NCBI RefSeq assembly: GCF_016651105.1
Contig: NZ_JAEKEL010000001.1
Location: forward strand, 1,850,001 to 1,914,000
DNA: 64,000 nucleotides
Direction of reading: 5' to 3'
Source: Pseudomonas sp. TH15
Lineage (GTDB): Bacteria > Pseudomonadota > Gammaproteobacteria > Pseudomonadales > Pseudomonadaceae
The translations under genes and the position numbers were made by a program. Shown in pieces: positions 21,702-30,586 of the stretch. How positions within the stretch are numbered: position 1 is the stretch's first letter; each line of letters starts with the position of its first letter. Below the pieces are notes generated by a model. That model was not told the DNA's origin, made no database searches, and saw only the letters and a list, made by a program, of their open reading frames with translations.

Positions 21702-22292
21702 ATGAAAAAAGTCCTCTTGCTCAACGGCGGCAAAAAGTTCGCCCACTCCGATGGCCGCTACAACGCCACCCTGCACGGCACCGCGCTCAGCGTGCTGGAT
21801 CGCGGCGGCGTGGATGTGAAGAGCACCTTCATCGACGAGGGCTACGACCTCGCGGAAGAAGTCGCCAAGTTTGTCTGGGCCGATGTGATCATTTACCAGA
21901 TGCCGGGCTGGTGGATGGGCGCGCCGTGGACCGTGAAAAAGTACATCGACGAAGTCTTCACCGAAGGCCACGGCAGCCTTTACGCCAGTGACGGCCGCAC
22001 CCGTTCCGATGCGTCGCAAAAGTACGGCAGCGGTGGTTTGTTGCAGGGTAAGCAATACATGTTGTCCCTGACCTGGAACGCACCGCAGCAAGCGTTTGAC
22101 GACCCGACTGACTTCTTTGAAGCCAAGGGCGTGGACGCGGTGTACTTCCCGTTCCACAAGGCCAACACCTTCCTCGGCATGACCGGTTTGCCGACGTTTC
22201 TGTGCGTGGACGTGATGAAACGCCCGGACATCGAACGCGACATGGCGCGGTATGAGCAGCATTTGATTGAGGTGTTTGGTCTCAAGGCCTGA
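21702..22292 (+). CDS. mdaB: NAD(P)H quinone reductase MdaB
   Basis: A 196-residue flavodoxin-fold protein very like MdaB (modulator of drug activity B): N-terminal VLLLNGGKKFAHSDGRYN, the block DVIIYQMPGWWMGAPWTVKKY and TWNAPQQAFDDP. MdaB reduces quinones with NADPH and protects against quinone stress. In enterobacteria mdaB and ygiN are neighbours; here an ABM (YgiN-like) gene is divergent from it, supporting a quinone cycle. Confidence 0.9.
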   Translation: MKKVLLLNGGKKFAHSDGRYNATLHGTALSVLDRGGVDVKSTFIDEGYDLAEEVAKFVWADVIIYQMPGWWMGAPWTVKKYIDEVFTEGHGSLYASDGRTRSDASQKYGSGGLLQGKQYMLSLTWNAPQQAFDDPTDFFEAKGVDAVYFPFHKANTFLGMTGLPTFLCVDVMKRPDIERDMARYEQHLIEVFGLKA

Positions 22293-22321
22293 AATGATTA
22301 CCTCTCGGTGAGCGAATTTAT

Positions 22322-22445
22322 TTGTGGCGAGGGGATTTATCTGTGGTGAGGGGATTTATCCCCGCTGGGTCGCGCAGCGGCCCCGCTTTTTGAAAAAGAA
22401 CGGGCCTGCTGCGCAGCCCAGCGGGGATAAATCCCCTCGCCACAA
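22322..22445. repeat. Long palindrome of the GTGGCGAGGG class
   Basis: The arm GTGGCGAGGGGATTTATC at about 22325 is followed by a partial duplication (GTGGTGAGGGGATTTATCCC). The reverse-complement arm GGGATAAATCCCCTCGCCAC ends at about 22443. The left arm is therefore present one and a half times, a sign of local duplication. Confidence 0.82.
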
Positions 22446-22498
22446 AGGTGTTCTCTCTCCACAATGGATTTGTGCCGACGATCAATTAAGGGACCCAC

Positions 22499-23410
22499 GT
22501 GAAAGCCAGATCCGATGAATTGCAGATTTTCGTCTGCGTGATTGAATGCGGGTCGATTTCGGCTGCGGCGGAGCAGGTCGGGCAAACGCCGTCGGCGGTC
22601 AGTCGCACGCTGTCGCGGCTCGAAGCCAAGCTCGACACCACGCTGATCAACCGCACCACCCGGCGCATGGACCTGACCGAGGAGGGCAAGTATTTCTTCG
22701 AACACGCCAAGCTGATCCTCGATCAGATGGACGAGCTCGAAGAGCGCCTCAATTCCCGCCAGCAAACCCCGTCCGGGCGCCTGCGCATCAACGCCGCATC
22801 ACCCTTCATGCTGCACGCCGTCGTGCCGTACATCGATGAGTTCCGCCGGCTCTACCCGGACATCCAGCTCGAACTCAACAGCAACGACCTGATCATTGAC
22901 CTGTTGGAACAAAGCACCGACATCGCCATCCGCATCGGCACCTTGGCTGACTCGACCTTGCACGCCCGATCACTGGGTTGCAGCCCACTGCACATCGTCG
23001 CCAGCCCGGCGTATCTTGAGCAACACGGCACACCCGGCGCCGTTGCCGACCTCAACGGCCACGCGCTGCTCGGTTTTACCCAGAACGAAGGCCTCAACCA
23101 ATGGCCGCTGCGCCATGTGCACGGTGATCGCTGGCCGATCAACGCGGCGATCAACGCCTCCAGCGGCGAGACCGTGCGGCAGTTGGCGCTGGAAGGCCAG
23201 GGCATTGCCTGCCTGTCGCACTTCATGACCATCGAAGACATTCGCGCCGGGCGCCTGAAGGTGGTGCTGGCGGATTTCAACAGCGGCTATCGCCAGCCGA
23301 TCAACGCGGTGTACTACCGCAACTCGCAACTTGCCCTACGCATTCAGTGCTTCCTGGACTTCATCCAGGGCAAATTGGCGGTTTACGCGAATACGGATTT
23401 CAAAGGCTGA
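22499..23410 (+). CDS. LysR-family transcriptional regulator
   Basis: A 303-residue LysR protein with the helix-turn-helix at about residues 8-66 (DELQIFVCVIECGSISAAA; QTPSAVSRTLSRLEAKL). The start is GTG at 22499 with AAGGGA eight bases upstream. It resembles the CrgA/DmlR-like LysR subgroup in its RTTRRMDLTEEG segment. It follows mdaB on the same strand and may regulate mdaB or the downstream reductase gene. Confidence 0.87.
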   Translation: MKARSDELQIFVCVIECGSISAAAEQVGQTPSAVSRTLSRLEAKLDTTLINRTTRRMDLTEEGKYFFEHAKLILDQMDELEERLNSRQQTPSGRLRINAASPFMLHAVVPYIDEFRRLYPDIQLELNSNDLIIDLLEQSTDIAIRIGTLADSTLHARSLGCSPLHIVASPAYLEQHGTPGAVADLNGHALLGFTQNEGLNQWPLRHVHGDRWPINAAINASSGETVRQLALEGQGIACLSHFMTIEDIRAGRLKVVLADFNSGYRQPINAVYYRNSQLALRIQCFLDFIQGKLAVYANTDFKG

Positions 23411-23513
23411 TTCGTGACCTCTGCGCAAGAGTGAATTGGGCCAGCGGGTATGTTTCGACAGGGATCGGTCCTTGATACTCGTGGCATCACTTATTCACGC
23501 AGGGAGTTTCTCC

Positions 23514-24407
23514 ATGAACGTATTCGTTACCGGCGCCGCCGGTTTTATCGGCGGCTCCATCGCCACCGGCCTGGTCCAGGCCGGCCATAAAGTTACCGGC
23601 TTGGTGCGTAGCGCCGAGCAAGCCCAAGAACTGACCGCGCAGGGCATCACTGCGGTGATCGGCACGCTGGATGACAGCGCTCTGCTGGCCGAACAGGCCC
23701 GCGCCGCCGACGCCGTGATCAACGCGGCCAGCAGCGACCATCGCGCGGCCGTGGAAGCCTTGCTCGATGCGCTGCGCGGTTCGAACAAAGTGTTCCTGCA
23801 CACCAGCGGTTCGAGCATCGTCGGCGATGCGTCGGGCGGTAAGTCCAGCGACGTTATCTACTACGAAGACAACCTGCCGGAGCCGACTGTCGACAAAGCC
23901 GCACGCGTGGCCATCGACAACCTGATTCTCGCCGCCGCAAAGGACGGAGTGAACTCCGCCGTCATCTGTAACACGCTGATCTACGGCCACAGCCTGGGCG
24001 TCAAGCGCGACAGCGTGCAGTTGCCGCGCCTGCTCAAACAGGCACGCAAAAGTGGTGTGGTCCGCCACGTCGGCACGGGCCAGAACATCTGGTCCAACGT
24101 GCACATCGAAGACGTGGTTGCCTTGTACCTGCTGGCGCTGACCAAAAACGTACCGGGCACGTTCTATTTCGTTGAAAGCGGCGAATCCTCGTTCGTCGAC
24201 ATGACCACCGCCATGGCGCAAGCCTTGAAGCTCGGCAAGCCACAAGACTGGCCGCTCAAAGACGCCGAAGCCGAATGGGGTTATGAAATGGCCAACTATG
24301 GCCTGGGTTCGAACAGCCGGGTTCGCGGCAAGCATGCGCGGGAACTGCTGGGCTGGGCGCCGAAGCGGACTTCGGTGACCGAGTGGATCCTGCACGAAAT
24401 GGTGTGA
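23514..24407 (+). CDS. NAD(P)-dependent epimerase/reductase (extended SDR)
   Basis: A 297-residue Rossmann protein of the NAD-dependent epimerase/dehydratase family. The nucleotide-binding motif VTGAAGFIGGSIA is at residues 4-16, and the sequence resembles atypical extended SDRs related to YwnB and to 3-beta-HSD-like reductases. The active-site Tyr/Lys pair is less clear than in classical SDRs. A good AGGGAG site precedes ATG 23514. The substrate is unknown. Confidence 0.85.
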   Translation: MNVFVTGAAGFIGGSIATGLVQAGHKVTGLVRSAEQAQELTAQGITAVIGTLDDSALLAEQARAADAVINAASSDHRAAVEALLDALRGSNKVFLHTSGSSIVGDASGGKSSDVIYYEDNLPEPTVDKAARVAIDNLILAAAKDGVNSAVICNTLIYGHSLGVKRDSVQLPRLLKQARKSGVVRHVGTGQNIWSNVHIEDVVALYLLALTKNVPGTFYFVESGESSFVDMTTAMAQALKLGKPQDWPLKDAEAEWGYEMANYGLGSNSRVRGKHARELLGWAPKRTSVTEWILHEMV

Positions 24408-24445
24408 TGGGTGTTTAAGCCCTGTAGGGCTTGGCGATCCCCCTC

Positions 24446-24475
24446 AAAACGGCTGCCCTCGGGCGGCCGTTTGTA
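24446..24475 (+). terminator. Rho-independent terminator after the SDR gene
   Basis: AAACGGCTGCCC pairs with GGGCGGCCGTTT across a two-base gap (one T-G wobble) and is followed by a short T-rich stretch, 38 bases after the stop of the SDR gene. Confidence 0.75.
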
Positions 24476-24604
24476 TTTCAGGCTTTGCTCTCGTGTCAGA
24501 CCGGTCTTATGGCTTATTTTTCTGCGATTCACCAAGGTCTGAATTGCAACTACGAACCGATGGAGTATTGGGTACGACAAGCCTTGTGGGCTTGAACGGC
24601 GACG

Positions 24605-24814
24605 TTACTTGGCCAGGGAGAGGTGCAGGAACTTGCTGTTTTTGACTTTGAGTTTGCGTTCAATTGCTTCAACACTCTGCCCCGTCTCAATGGCTGTAGA
24701 GCTGGCGATTGCACGTATCAGGTTTTCGGCAGTCAGTTTTTTCTGGTGCGGCGCGTGCTGGTCATGGCGGGTGCTCGATAGAGACGCGTCAGGCGAGTCT
24801 AGCGCTTGCCTCAA
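24605..24814 (-). CDS. Small hypothetical protein
   Basis: A possible 69-residue basic protein with no recognised family. Its C-terminal two-thirds (KKLTAENLIRAIASSTAIETG, then VEAIERKLKVKNSKF) has protein-like composition and predicted helices, which is why I list it. It stands alone in a 735-base gap. The real start may be later, and it may be non-coding. Confidence 0.4.
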   Translation of the reverse strand: MRQALDSPDASLSSTRHDQHAPHQKKLTAENLIRAIASSTAIETGQSVEAIERKLKVKNSKFLHLSLAK

Positions 24815-24860
24815 TTTTCAAAACATCCCCAAACCAGGCTGAACGAATACGATCAAAACT

Positions 24861-24949
24861 GTGGGAGCGAGCCTGCTCGCGAAAGCGGTGCTTCAGTCGA
24901 TAGAAATGCTGAATGCGAGACCGTCTTCGCGAGCAGGCTCGCTCCCACA
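24861..24949. repeat. REP-type palindrome, GTGGGAGCGAGC class
   Basis: GTGGGAGCGAGCCTGCTCGC at 24861 is matched by its reverse complement ending at 24949. It lies between the small hypothetical gene and the GntP permease gene. The rest of the gap (24950-25142) shows no gene. Confidence 0.88.
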
Positions 24950-25142
24950 TTGGTTTTTCACCTGCCAGGAAACTTATGTAAATCCCGCCCCTCGATTTTC
25001 ATTAATCGCGACACGACATATCCATTTGCGACACGCCTTACCTCTCCACGAAAATTACTTTCATGCGGTTTGAAAACTCGATCTCGAAATGATTTATGAG
25101 TTTCACAACCCATTCGAACGTGACCCTTTCGAGGAGTACCGC

Positions 25143-26492
25143 ATGACGCCTTCTTTCGGCTATTGGCTGCTGGTATATGCCGCCGTCGCCATCATCGCGC
25201 TGATCGTATTGATCGCCCGTTACCGGCTCAATCCGTTCATCGTCATCACCCTGATTTCCATTGGTCTGGCGCTGGTGGCCGGGATGCCGCCGTCGGGCGT
25301 GGTGGGCGCGTATGAGGCCGGCGTGGGCAAGACGCTGGGGCACATTGCGCTGGTGGTAGCGCTGGGGACGATGCTCGGCAAGATGATGGCCGAGTCCGGT
25401 GGCGCCGAGCAGATGGCGCGCACCTTGATCGATAAGTTTGGCGAGAAGAACGCGCACTGGGCGATGGTCTGCATTGCGTTTCTGGTCGGGCTGCCGTTGT
25501 TCTTCGAAGTCGGTTTTGTCTTGCTGGTGCCGATTGCCTTCACCGTGGCGCGGCGCGTCGGTGTGTCGATCCTGATGGTCGGTCTGCCGATGGTTGCCGG
25601 CCTCTCGGTGGTGCATGCGCTGGTGCCGCCGCACCCGGCGGCAATGCTCGCGGTGCAGGCGTATCAGGCGTCGGTCGGGCAGACCTTGTTGTATGCGATT
25701 GCGATCGGCATTCCGACGGCGATCATCGCCGGCCCGCTCTACGCCAAATTCATCGTGCCGCGCATTCAGTTGCCGGCAGATAACCCGCTGGAAAAACAAT
25801 TTCTCGACCGCGAACCGCGCGACAAGCTGCCGGGTTTCGGCATCACCATGGCGACCATTCTGCTACCAGTGGTGCTGATGCTGATCGGCGGATGGGCCAA
25901 CCTGATTTCCACGCCGGGCAGCGGTTTCAATCAGTTCCTGTTGTTCATCGGCAACTCGGTGATCGCCCTGTTGCTGGCAACGTTGCTGAGTTTCTGGACG
26001 CTGGGCATCGCCCAGGGTTTCAACCGCGAATCGATCCTCAAATTCACCAACGAATGTCTGGCACCGACCGCCAGCATCACCCTGCTGGTCGGGGCTGGCG
26101 GCGGTCTGAACCGGATTCTGGTGGATGCCGGCGTGACCGATCAGATCGTCGGCCTCGCGCACGAATTTCACCTGTCGCCGCTGATCATGGGCTGGTTGTT
26201 CGCGGCGTTGATGCGCATCGCCACAGGCTCCGCCACCGTGGCCATGACCACCGCGTCCGGGGTGGTCGCGCCGGTGGCCATTGGTCTGGGATATCCACAC
26301 CCTGAGCTGTTGGTGCTGGCGACCGGTGCTGGCTCGGTTATCTTTTCCCACGTCAACGACGGCGGCTTCTGGTTGATCAAGGAATACTTCAACATGACGG
26401 TCGCGCAGACGTTCAAGACCTGGACCGTGCTTGAGACGTTGATCTCGCTGGTCGCTTTCGGTCTGACCGTCGGCCTTTCTTATCTGTTGTAA
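25143..26492 (+). CDS. GntP-family organic acid permease
   Basis: A 449-residue polytopic membrane protein of the GntP (gluconate:H+ symporter) family with about 12 helices. The conserved EVGFVLLVPIAF, the HALVPPHPAA motif (residues 160-170) and the C-terminal VIFSHVNDGGFWLIKEYF block identify it. The ATG at 25143 after GAGGAG is preferred over an upstream in-frame start. It is the first gene of a unit with an RpiR regulator (15-base gap) and a D-aminoacylase, so its substrate may be an N-acyl-D-amino acid or a sugar acid such as D-glycerate rather than gluconate. Confidence 0.9.
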   Translation: MTPSFGYWLLVYAAVAIIALIVLIARYRLNPFIVITLISIGLALVAGMPPSGVVGAYEAGVGKTLGHIALVVALGTMLGKMMAESGGAEQMARTLIDKFGEKNAHWAMVCIAFLVGLPLFFEVGFVLLVPIAFTVARRVGVSILMVGLPMVAGLSVVHALVPPHPAAMLAVQAYQASVGQTLLYAIAIGIPTAIIAGPLYAKFIVPRIQLPADNPLEKQFLDREPRDKLPGFGITMATILLPVVLMLIGGWANLISTPGSGFNQFLLFIGNSVIALLLATLLSFWTLGIAQGFNRESILKFTNECLAPTASITLLVGAGGGLNRILVDAGVTDQIVGLAHEFHLSPLIMGWLFAALMRIATGSATVAMTTASGVVAPVAIGLGYPHPELLVLATGAGSVIFSHVNDGGFWLIKEYFNMTVAQTFKTWTVLETLISLVAFGLTVGLSYLL

Positions 26493-26507
26493 CCGGAGCC
26501 CGCCGCC

Positions 26508-27368
26508 ATGGACATCCTCTACCAGATCCGCGCCCGCCAGGATTCCTTCAGCGCCGGCGAGGGCCGCATCGCTCGGCTGATGCTCGACGACGTTGGTTTT
26601 GCTGCCTCCGCCAGCCTCGAAGATCTGGCGCAACGCGCCGAGGTCAGCACCGCCACGCTGTCGCGGTTTGCCCGCAGCGTCGGTTGCCGTGACCTGCGTG
26701 ATCTACGCCTGCAACTGGCTCAGGCCAGCGGCGTCGGCAGCCGTTTTCTCGACCCGGCGGGCACGCCTGAACAGTCGGCGTTCTACGGGCAGATCGTCGG
26801 CGATATCGAAACCACGCTGCGCCAGCATCTCGCTGGATTCGACGAGTCGCGCTTCGCCGATGCGGTGAGATTACTTGGCCAGGCACGGATGATTCATGCG
26901 TTCGGCATGGGCGGTTGCTCGACGCTGTGCAGTGACGAATTGCAGGTACGGCTGGTGCGCCTCGGCTATCCGATCGCCGTGTGTCACGACGCCGTGATGA
27001 TGCGCGTCACCGCCGCCAGCCTGAACGCCGAGCAAGTGCTCATCGTCTGTTCGCTGACCGGCATCACCCCGGAATTGCTGGAGACTGTCGAGCTGGCGCG
27101 CAATTACGGCGCGCGCATTCTGGCGATCACCCGCGCCGATTCGCCGCTGGCCGAACTGGCCGACATCGTCCTGCCGCTGCAAGGCGCGGAAACCTCGTTC
27201 ATCTACAAACCGACGGCGGCGCGCTACGGCATGCTGCTTGCGATCGACGTGCTCGCCACCGAACTGGCGCTGGCCAATCCTGAAGACAACCAAGAACGTC
27301 TGCGGCGGATCAAACTCGCCCTCGACGAATACCGTGGCGGCGACGATCACCTGCTGCCGGGAGACTGA
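26508..27368 (+). CDS. MurR/RpiR-family transcriptional regulator
   Basis: A 286-residue protein with an N-terminal RpiR helix-turn-helix (about residues 1-75, EDLAQRAEVSTATLSRFARSVGC) and a C-terminal SIS sugar-phosphate-binding domain (about 120-255, IHAFGMGGCSTLCSDE; VLIVCSLTGITPELLE). RpiR proteins sense phosphosugars or related acids. Its position inside the permease and D-aminoacylase operon indicates local control. Confidence 0.92.
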   Translation: MDILYQIRARQDSFSAGEGRIARLMLDDVGFAASASLEDLAQRAEVSTATLSRFARSVGCRDLRDLRLQLAQASGVGSRFLDPAGTPEQSAFYGQIVGDIETTLRQHLAGFDESRFADAVRLLGQARMIHAFGMGGCSTLCSDELQVRLVRLGYPIAVCHDAVMMRVTAASLNAEQVLIVCSLTGITPELLETVELARNYGARILAITRADSPLAELADIVLPLQGAETSFIYKPTAARYGMLLAIDVLATELALANPEDNQERLRRIKLALDEYRGGDDHLLPGD

Positions 27369-27369
27369 T

Positions 27370-28827
27370 ATGTTGTACGACACGCTGATTCGCAACGCCC
27401 TGATCATCGATGGCAGCAACAGCCCCGGTTATCCCGCTGACGTGGCGATTCTGAACGGGCGCATCGAGCGCATCGGCGACTTGCACGACGCCCGCGCCAC
27501 TGAAGAAGTCGACGCCGCCGGCCGAGTGCTGGCGCCGGGTTTCATCGACGTCCACACCCACGACGACACCGTGGTCATCCGCCAGCCGCAGATGCTGCCC
27601 AAGCTCAGCCAGGGTGTGACGACGGTGATCGTCGGCAACTGCGGGATCAGCGCTTCACCGGTCAGTTTGCGCGGCGATCCGCCGGACCCGATGAACCTGC
27701 TCGGTCCGGCGACGGCGTTTGTTTATCCACGCTTCAGCGATTACCGCGCCGCTGTCGAAGCGGCCAACACCACGTTGAACGTGGCGGCGCTGATCGGTCA
27801 TACGGCGTTGCGCAGCAATCACCTCGACGACCTGTTTCGCACCGCCACGCCGGACGAAATCAGCGCGATGCGCGAGCAACTGCGCGATAGTCTGGCGGCG
27901 GGCGCGTTGGGTTTATCCACAGGCCTGGCCTATGCGAGTGCCTTCTCGGCGTCCACCGATGAAGTGATGCAACTGACTGAAGAGCTGACCGCATTCGGCG
28001 CGGTCTACACCACCCATTTGCGCAGCGAGTTCGAACCGGTGCTGGAGGCCATGGACGAAGCCTTCCAGATCGCTCGTCATGCCCAATCCCCGGTGATCAT
28101 TTCTCACCTCAAGTGTGCGGGCGTCGGTAACTGGGGCCGCAGTCCGCAACTGTTGGCGTCTCTTGAACTCGCCGCGAAAACCCACCCGGTGGGCTGCGAT
28201 TGTTATCCCTACGCGGCGAGTTCTTCGACCCTGGACCTCAAGCAAGTCACCGACGCCCACCGCATCACCATCACCTGGTCGACGCCGCATCCTGAGCTGG
28301 GTGGCCGCGACTTGATCGACATCGCCGCCGAGTGGGGTGTGCCGTTACTCGACGCCGCCCGACGCCTGCAACCTGCCGGAGCGTTGTATTACGGGATGGA
28401 CGAGGCGGATGTGCGGCGGATTCTCGCGCATCCGTTGTCGATGGTCGGCTCCGACGGTTTGCCGGAAGACCCGTTTCCGCACCCGCGCTTGTGGGGCGCG
28501 TTCCCAAGAGTACTCGGACATTTCAGCCGTGACGTCGGGCTTTTTCCGCTGCACACCGCCGTGCACAAAATGACCGGGTTGTCGGCGGCGCGCTTTGGCT
28601 TGAAGGAACGGGGCGAGATTCGTGAAGGGCATTGGGCGGATTTGGTGTTGTTTAATCCGCTGACCATTCGCGACGTGGCGGATTTTCATGATCCGCAGCG
28701 GGCGGCGGAAGGGATTGATGGCGTGTGGATCAACGGTGTTTTGAGTTACCGCGACGGCCAGGCAAATGACAAACGGGAAGGACGCTTTCTGGCAAGGGAA
28801 GGTGATCTACGCAAAGGTTTCAATTGA
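27370..28827 (+). CDS. N-acyl-D-amino-acid deacylase (D-aminoacylase)
   Basis: A 485-residue amidohydrolase-superfamily enzyme that removes the acyl group from N-acyl-D-amino acids. The metal motif is HTHDD with H62 and H64, and the D-aminoacylase signature NCGIS supplies the zinc ligand C91. IISHLKCAG and the C-terminal GHWADLVLFNP are also typical. The start at 27370 is one base after the RpiR stop. It should release D-amino acids for catabolism. A RidA gene that often accompanies this cluster is not present here. Confidence 0.92.
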   Translation: MLYDTLIRNALIIDGSNSPGYPADVAILNGRIERIGDLHDARATEEVDAAGRVLAPGFIDVHTHDDTVVIRQPQMLPKLSQGVTTVIVGNCGISASPVSLRGDPPDPMNLLGPATAFVYPRFSDYRAAVEAANTTLNVAALIGHTALRSNHLDDLFRTATPDEISAMREQLRDSLAAGALGLSTGLAYASAFSASTDEVMQLTEELTAFGAVYTTHLRSEFEPVLEAMDEAFQIARHAQSPVIISHLKCAGVGNWGRSPQLLASLELAAKTHPVGCDCYPYAASSSTLDLKQVTDAHRITITWSTPHPELGGRDLIDIAAEWGVPLLDAARRLQPAGALYYGMDEADVRRILAHPLSMVGSDGLPEDPFPHPRLWGAFPRVLGHFSRDVGLFPLHTAVHKMTGLSAARFGLKERGEIREGHWADLVLFNPLTIRDVADFHDPQRAAEGIDGVWINGVLSYRDGQANDKREGRFLAREGDLRKGFN

Positions 28828-28975
28828 TCACGGAACCCCTGTAGGAGCTGCCGAAGGCTGCGAACTTTTGAACTATGTCTCATGGTGGCACTGTGAGATT
28901 AAAGAAACCTCGCGCCGAGCCGAAGCGCTGACATCCAGCCCAGCTACACTGGGTCTTTTCAACCAGGAGCAACCC

Positions 28976-29344
28976 ATGAGCTTCGGCAAAGTCACCCCGA
29001 TCCTGCGGATTTTCGATGAAACCAAAGCCGTGGAGTTTTACGTCGACTTCCTGGGCTTCAAGATCGACTGGCAGCATCGCTTCGAAGCCAACTTCCCGTT
29101 GTACCTGCAAGTCTCCCGGGGCGAATGCGTGCTGCACCTGTCCGAACACCACGGCGACGCCACACCGGGCTCGGCATTGCGCATCGAAACGGATGAACTG
29201 GAGGCGTTCCAGCAGCAGTTGCTGGCCAAGGAATACACTTTCGCCAAACCCCAGATCCAGGCCATGCCGTGGGGTAGCCAGGACATGACCATCGCCGATC
29301 CGTTCGGCAATCGGTTGGTGTTTACCAATGCGATCAGTGTTTGA
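28976..29344 (+). CDS. Glyoxalase/bleomycin-resistance-like protein
   Basis: A 122-residue VOC-fold protein (ILRIFDETKAVEFYVDFLGF; DPFGNRLVF), similar to the bleomycin-resistance type of the superfamily. AGGAG precedes ATG 28976. It follows the D-aminoacylase by 148 bases that contain a single arm of the TGTAGGAGCTGCCGAAGGCTGCGA element (near 28840), so it probably has its own promoter. A drug-binding or dioxygenase role cannot be separated by sequence alone. Confidence 0.83.
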   Translation: MSFGKVTPILRIFDETKAVEFYVDFLGFKIDWQHRFEANFPLYLQVSRGECVLHLSEHHGDATPGSALRIETDELEAFQQQLLAKEYTFAKPQIQAMPWGSQDMTIADPFGNRLVFTNAISV

Positions 29345-29347
29345 GTT

Positions 29348-30376
29348 TCAGCCTTCGTCCGACGACCGGTGGGTCTGGCGAAACTCGCCGGGCGGCATCC
29401 CGCGCCGGCTTTTGAACGTACGGTGAAATGAGCGGGGTTCGGTGAAACCCAGGTACTGGGCGATGTCCTGAATCGGCAAGTTGCTGTTCAGCAAGTAATG
29501 CTCGGCCAGTTCCTGGCGCAGGTCATCGAGGATCTGCTGGTATGAAGTGCCTGCCTGATGCAACTGGCGTTGCAGCGTGCGCACCGACACGGCGCACTGC
29601 TCGGCCACCTGTTCTTTGCGGGGCAACCCTTCCTTGAGCAACTGGCGCAGGATGCTTTTGACCCGCTGCTCAAGCGACGCGTCCTCCAGCGTGGCCATTA
29701 ATCCCAGGGCATGTTCTTCCAGGGTGCGCAGCAATTGCGGATCGGCCTGGCGCAAGGGCAACTGCAAATACGGCAACGGCACAATCAGCGCCGAATAAGG
29801 CTGGTCGAACAGCACCGGGCAGTCGAAGAACCGTTCGTACTGCGCCAGCGTCGTGTCGGCCGGACGTGCATGTTCGAGCCAGACGGCGGCCGGCGACAGC
29901 TGGGTATCGGCGATCCAGCGCGCGTATTGCAGCCAGGAACCGAGCACGTTTTCCACCAGGTGCCGGCGGATTCGCGGCCGTTGATGACGGCACGTCCAGA
30001 TCAGGTGCACGTGACTGTCCTGCACCTCGGCGCGGCTGACCCCCATGTCTCCCACCAGCTTTTCGAACGGCATGATGCGGCTCATGGCATCGCCCAGCGT
30101 TGCGCAGTTCATGGTGATGTAACCCAGCACACTCCAGGAGTTGGGCAACACAAAACGCGCGGCGTTGAGGCCGAACAACGGATCGCCCGAATGTTCGCAG
30201 AAATAATCGAGCAACCGTTCATGAGCTTCGCCCGGCAATCGCAGGCTGTTGTCGCTCAACTGCTGCGCCTGCAACCCGGCCGCCGCCAACGCAGGCTCGA
30301 TGGCCATGCCCAGTTGTTCGGCATGGCGCAAGTATTTGAGCAGCGGAGGGACCGAGGTGAAGCCCAGGGATTGCAT
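29348..30376 (-). CDS. AraC-family regulator of the divergent lipid/glycerol-type cluster
   Basis: A 342-residue AraC protein of the OruR/ArgR-like type: an N-terminal arabinose-binding-like domain (PF12625 type, SVPPLLKYLRHAEQLG) and a C-terminal double helix-turn-helix (about 240-335, ending with QDIAQYLGFTEPRSFHRTFK and GMPPGEFRQ). ATG 30376 follows AAGGA. It is divergent from the AGPS-like gene with about 210 bases between, so it is the likely activator of that operon; the ligand is unknown. Confidence 0.9.
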   Translation of the reverse strand: MQSLGFTSVPPLLKYLRHAEQLGMAIEPALAAAGLQAQQLSDNSLRLPGEAHERLLDYFCEHSGDPLFGLNAARFVLPNSWSVLGYITMNCATLGDAMSRIMPFEKLVGDMGVSRAEVQDSHVHLIWTCRHQRPRIRRHLVENVLGSWLQYARWIADTQLSPAAVWLEHARPADTTLAQYERFFDCPVLFDQPYSALIVPLPYLQLPLRQADPQLLRTLEEHALGLMATLEDASLEQRVKSILRQLLKEGLPRKEQVAEQCAVSVRTLQRQLHQAGTSYQQILDDLRQELAEHYLLNSNLPIQDIAQYLGFTEPRSFHRTFKSRRGMPPGEFRQTHRSSDEG

Positions 30377-30586
30377 GATCGTAGTCCTTTGATCAAAGCC
30401 CGCGTGCGCGGGTGATTGCCCTGAAAGGTAAGTTGAAACCACCGCTAAAGTAAATGGCTGACGTTTGCGCGACGTTTGACTCAATTGGCTACTCGAACTG
30501 GCCGGATGCGACCGTGACACTTTTCGGCAGCTGACTAGTATGGAGCTCTGAAATATCACTGATCAGAACCGCAAAAGGACACACGC

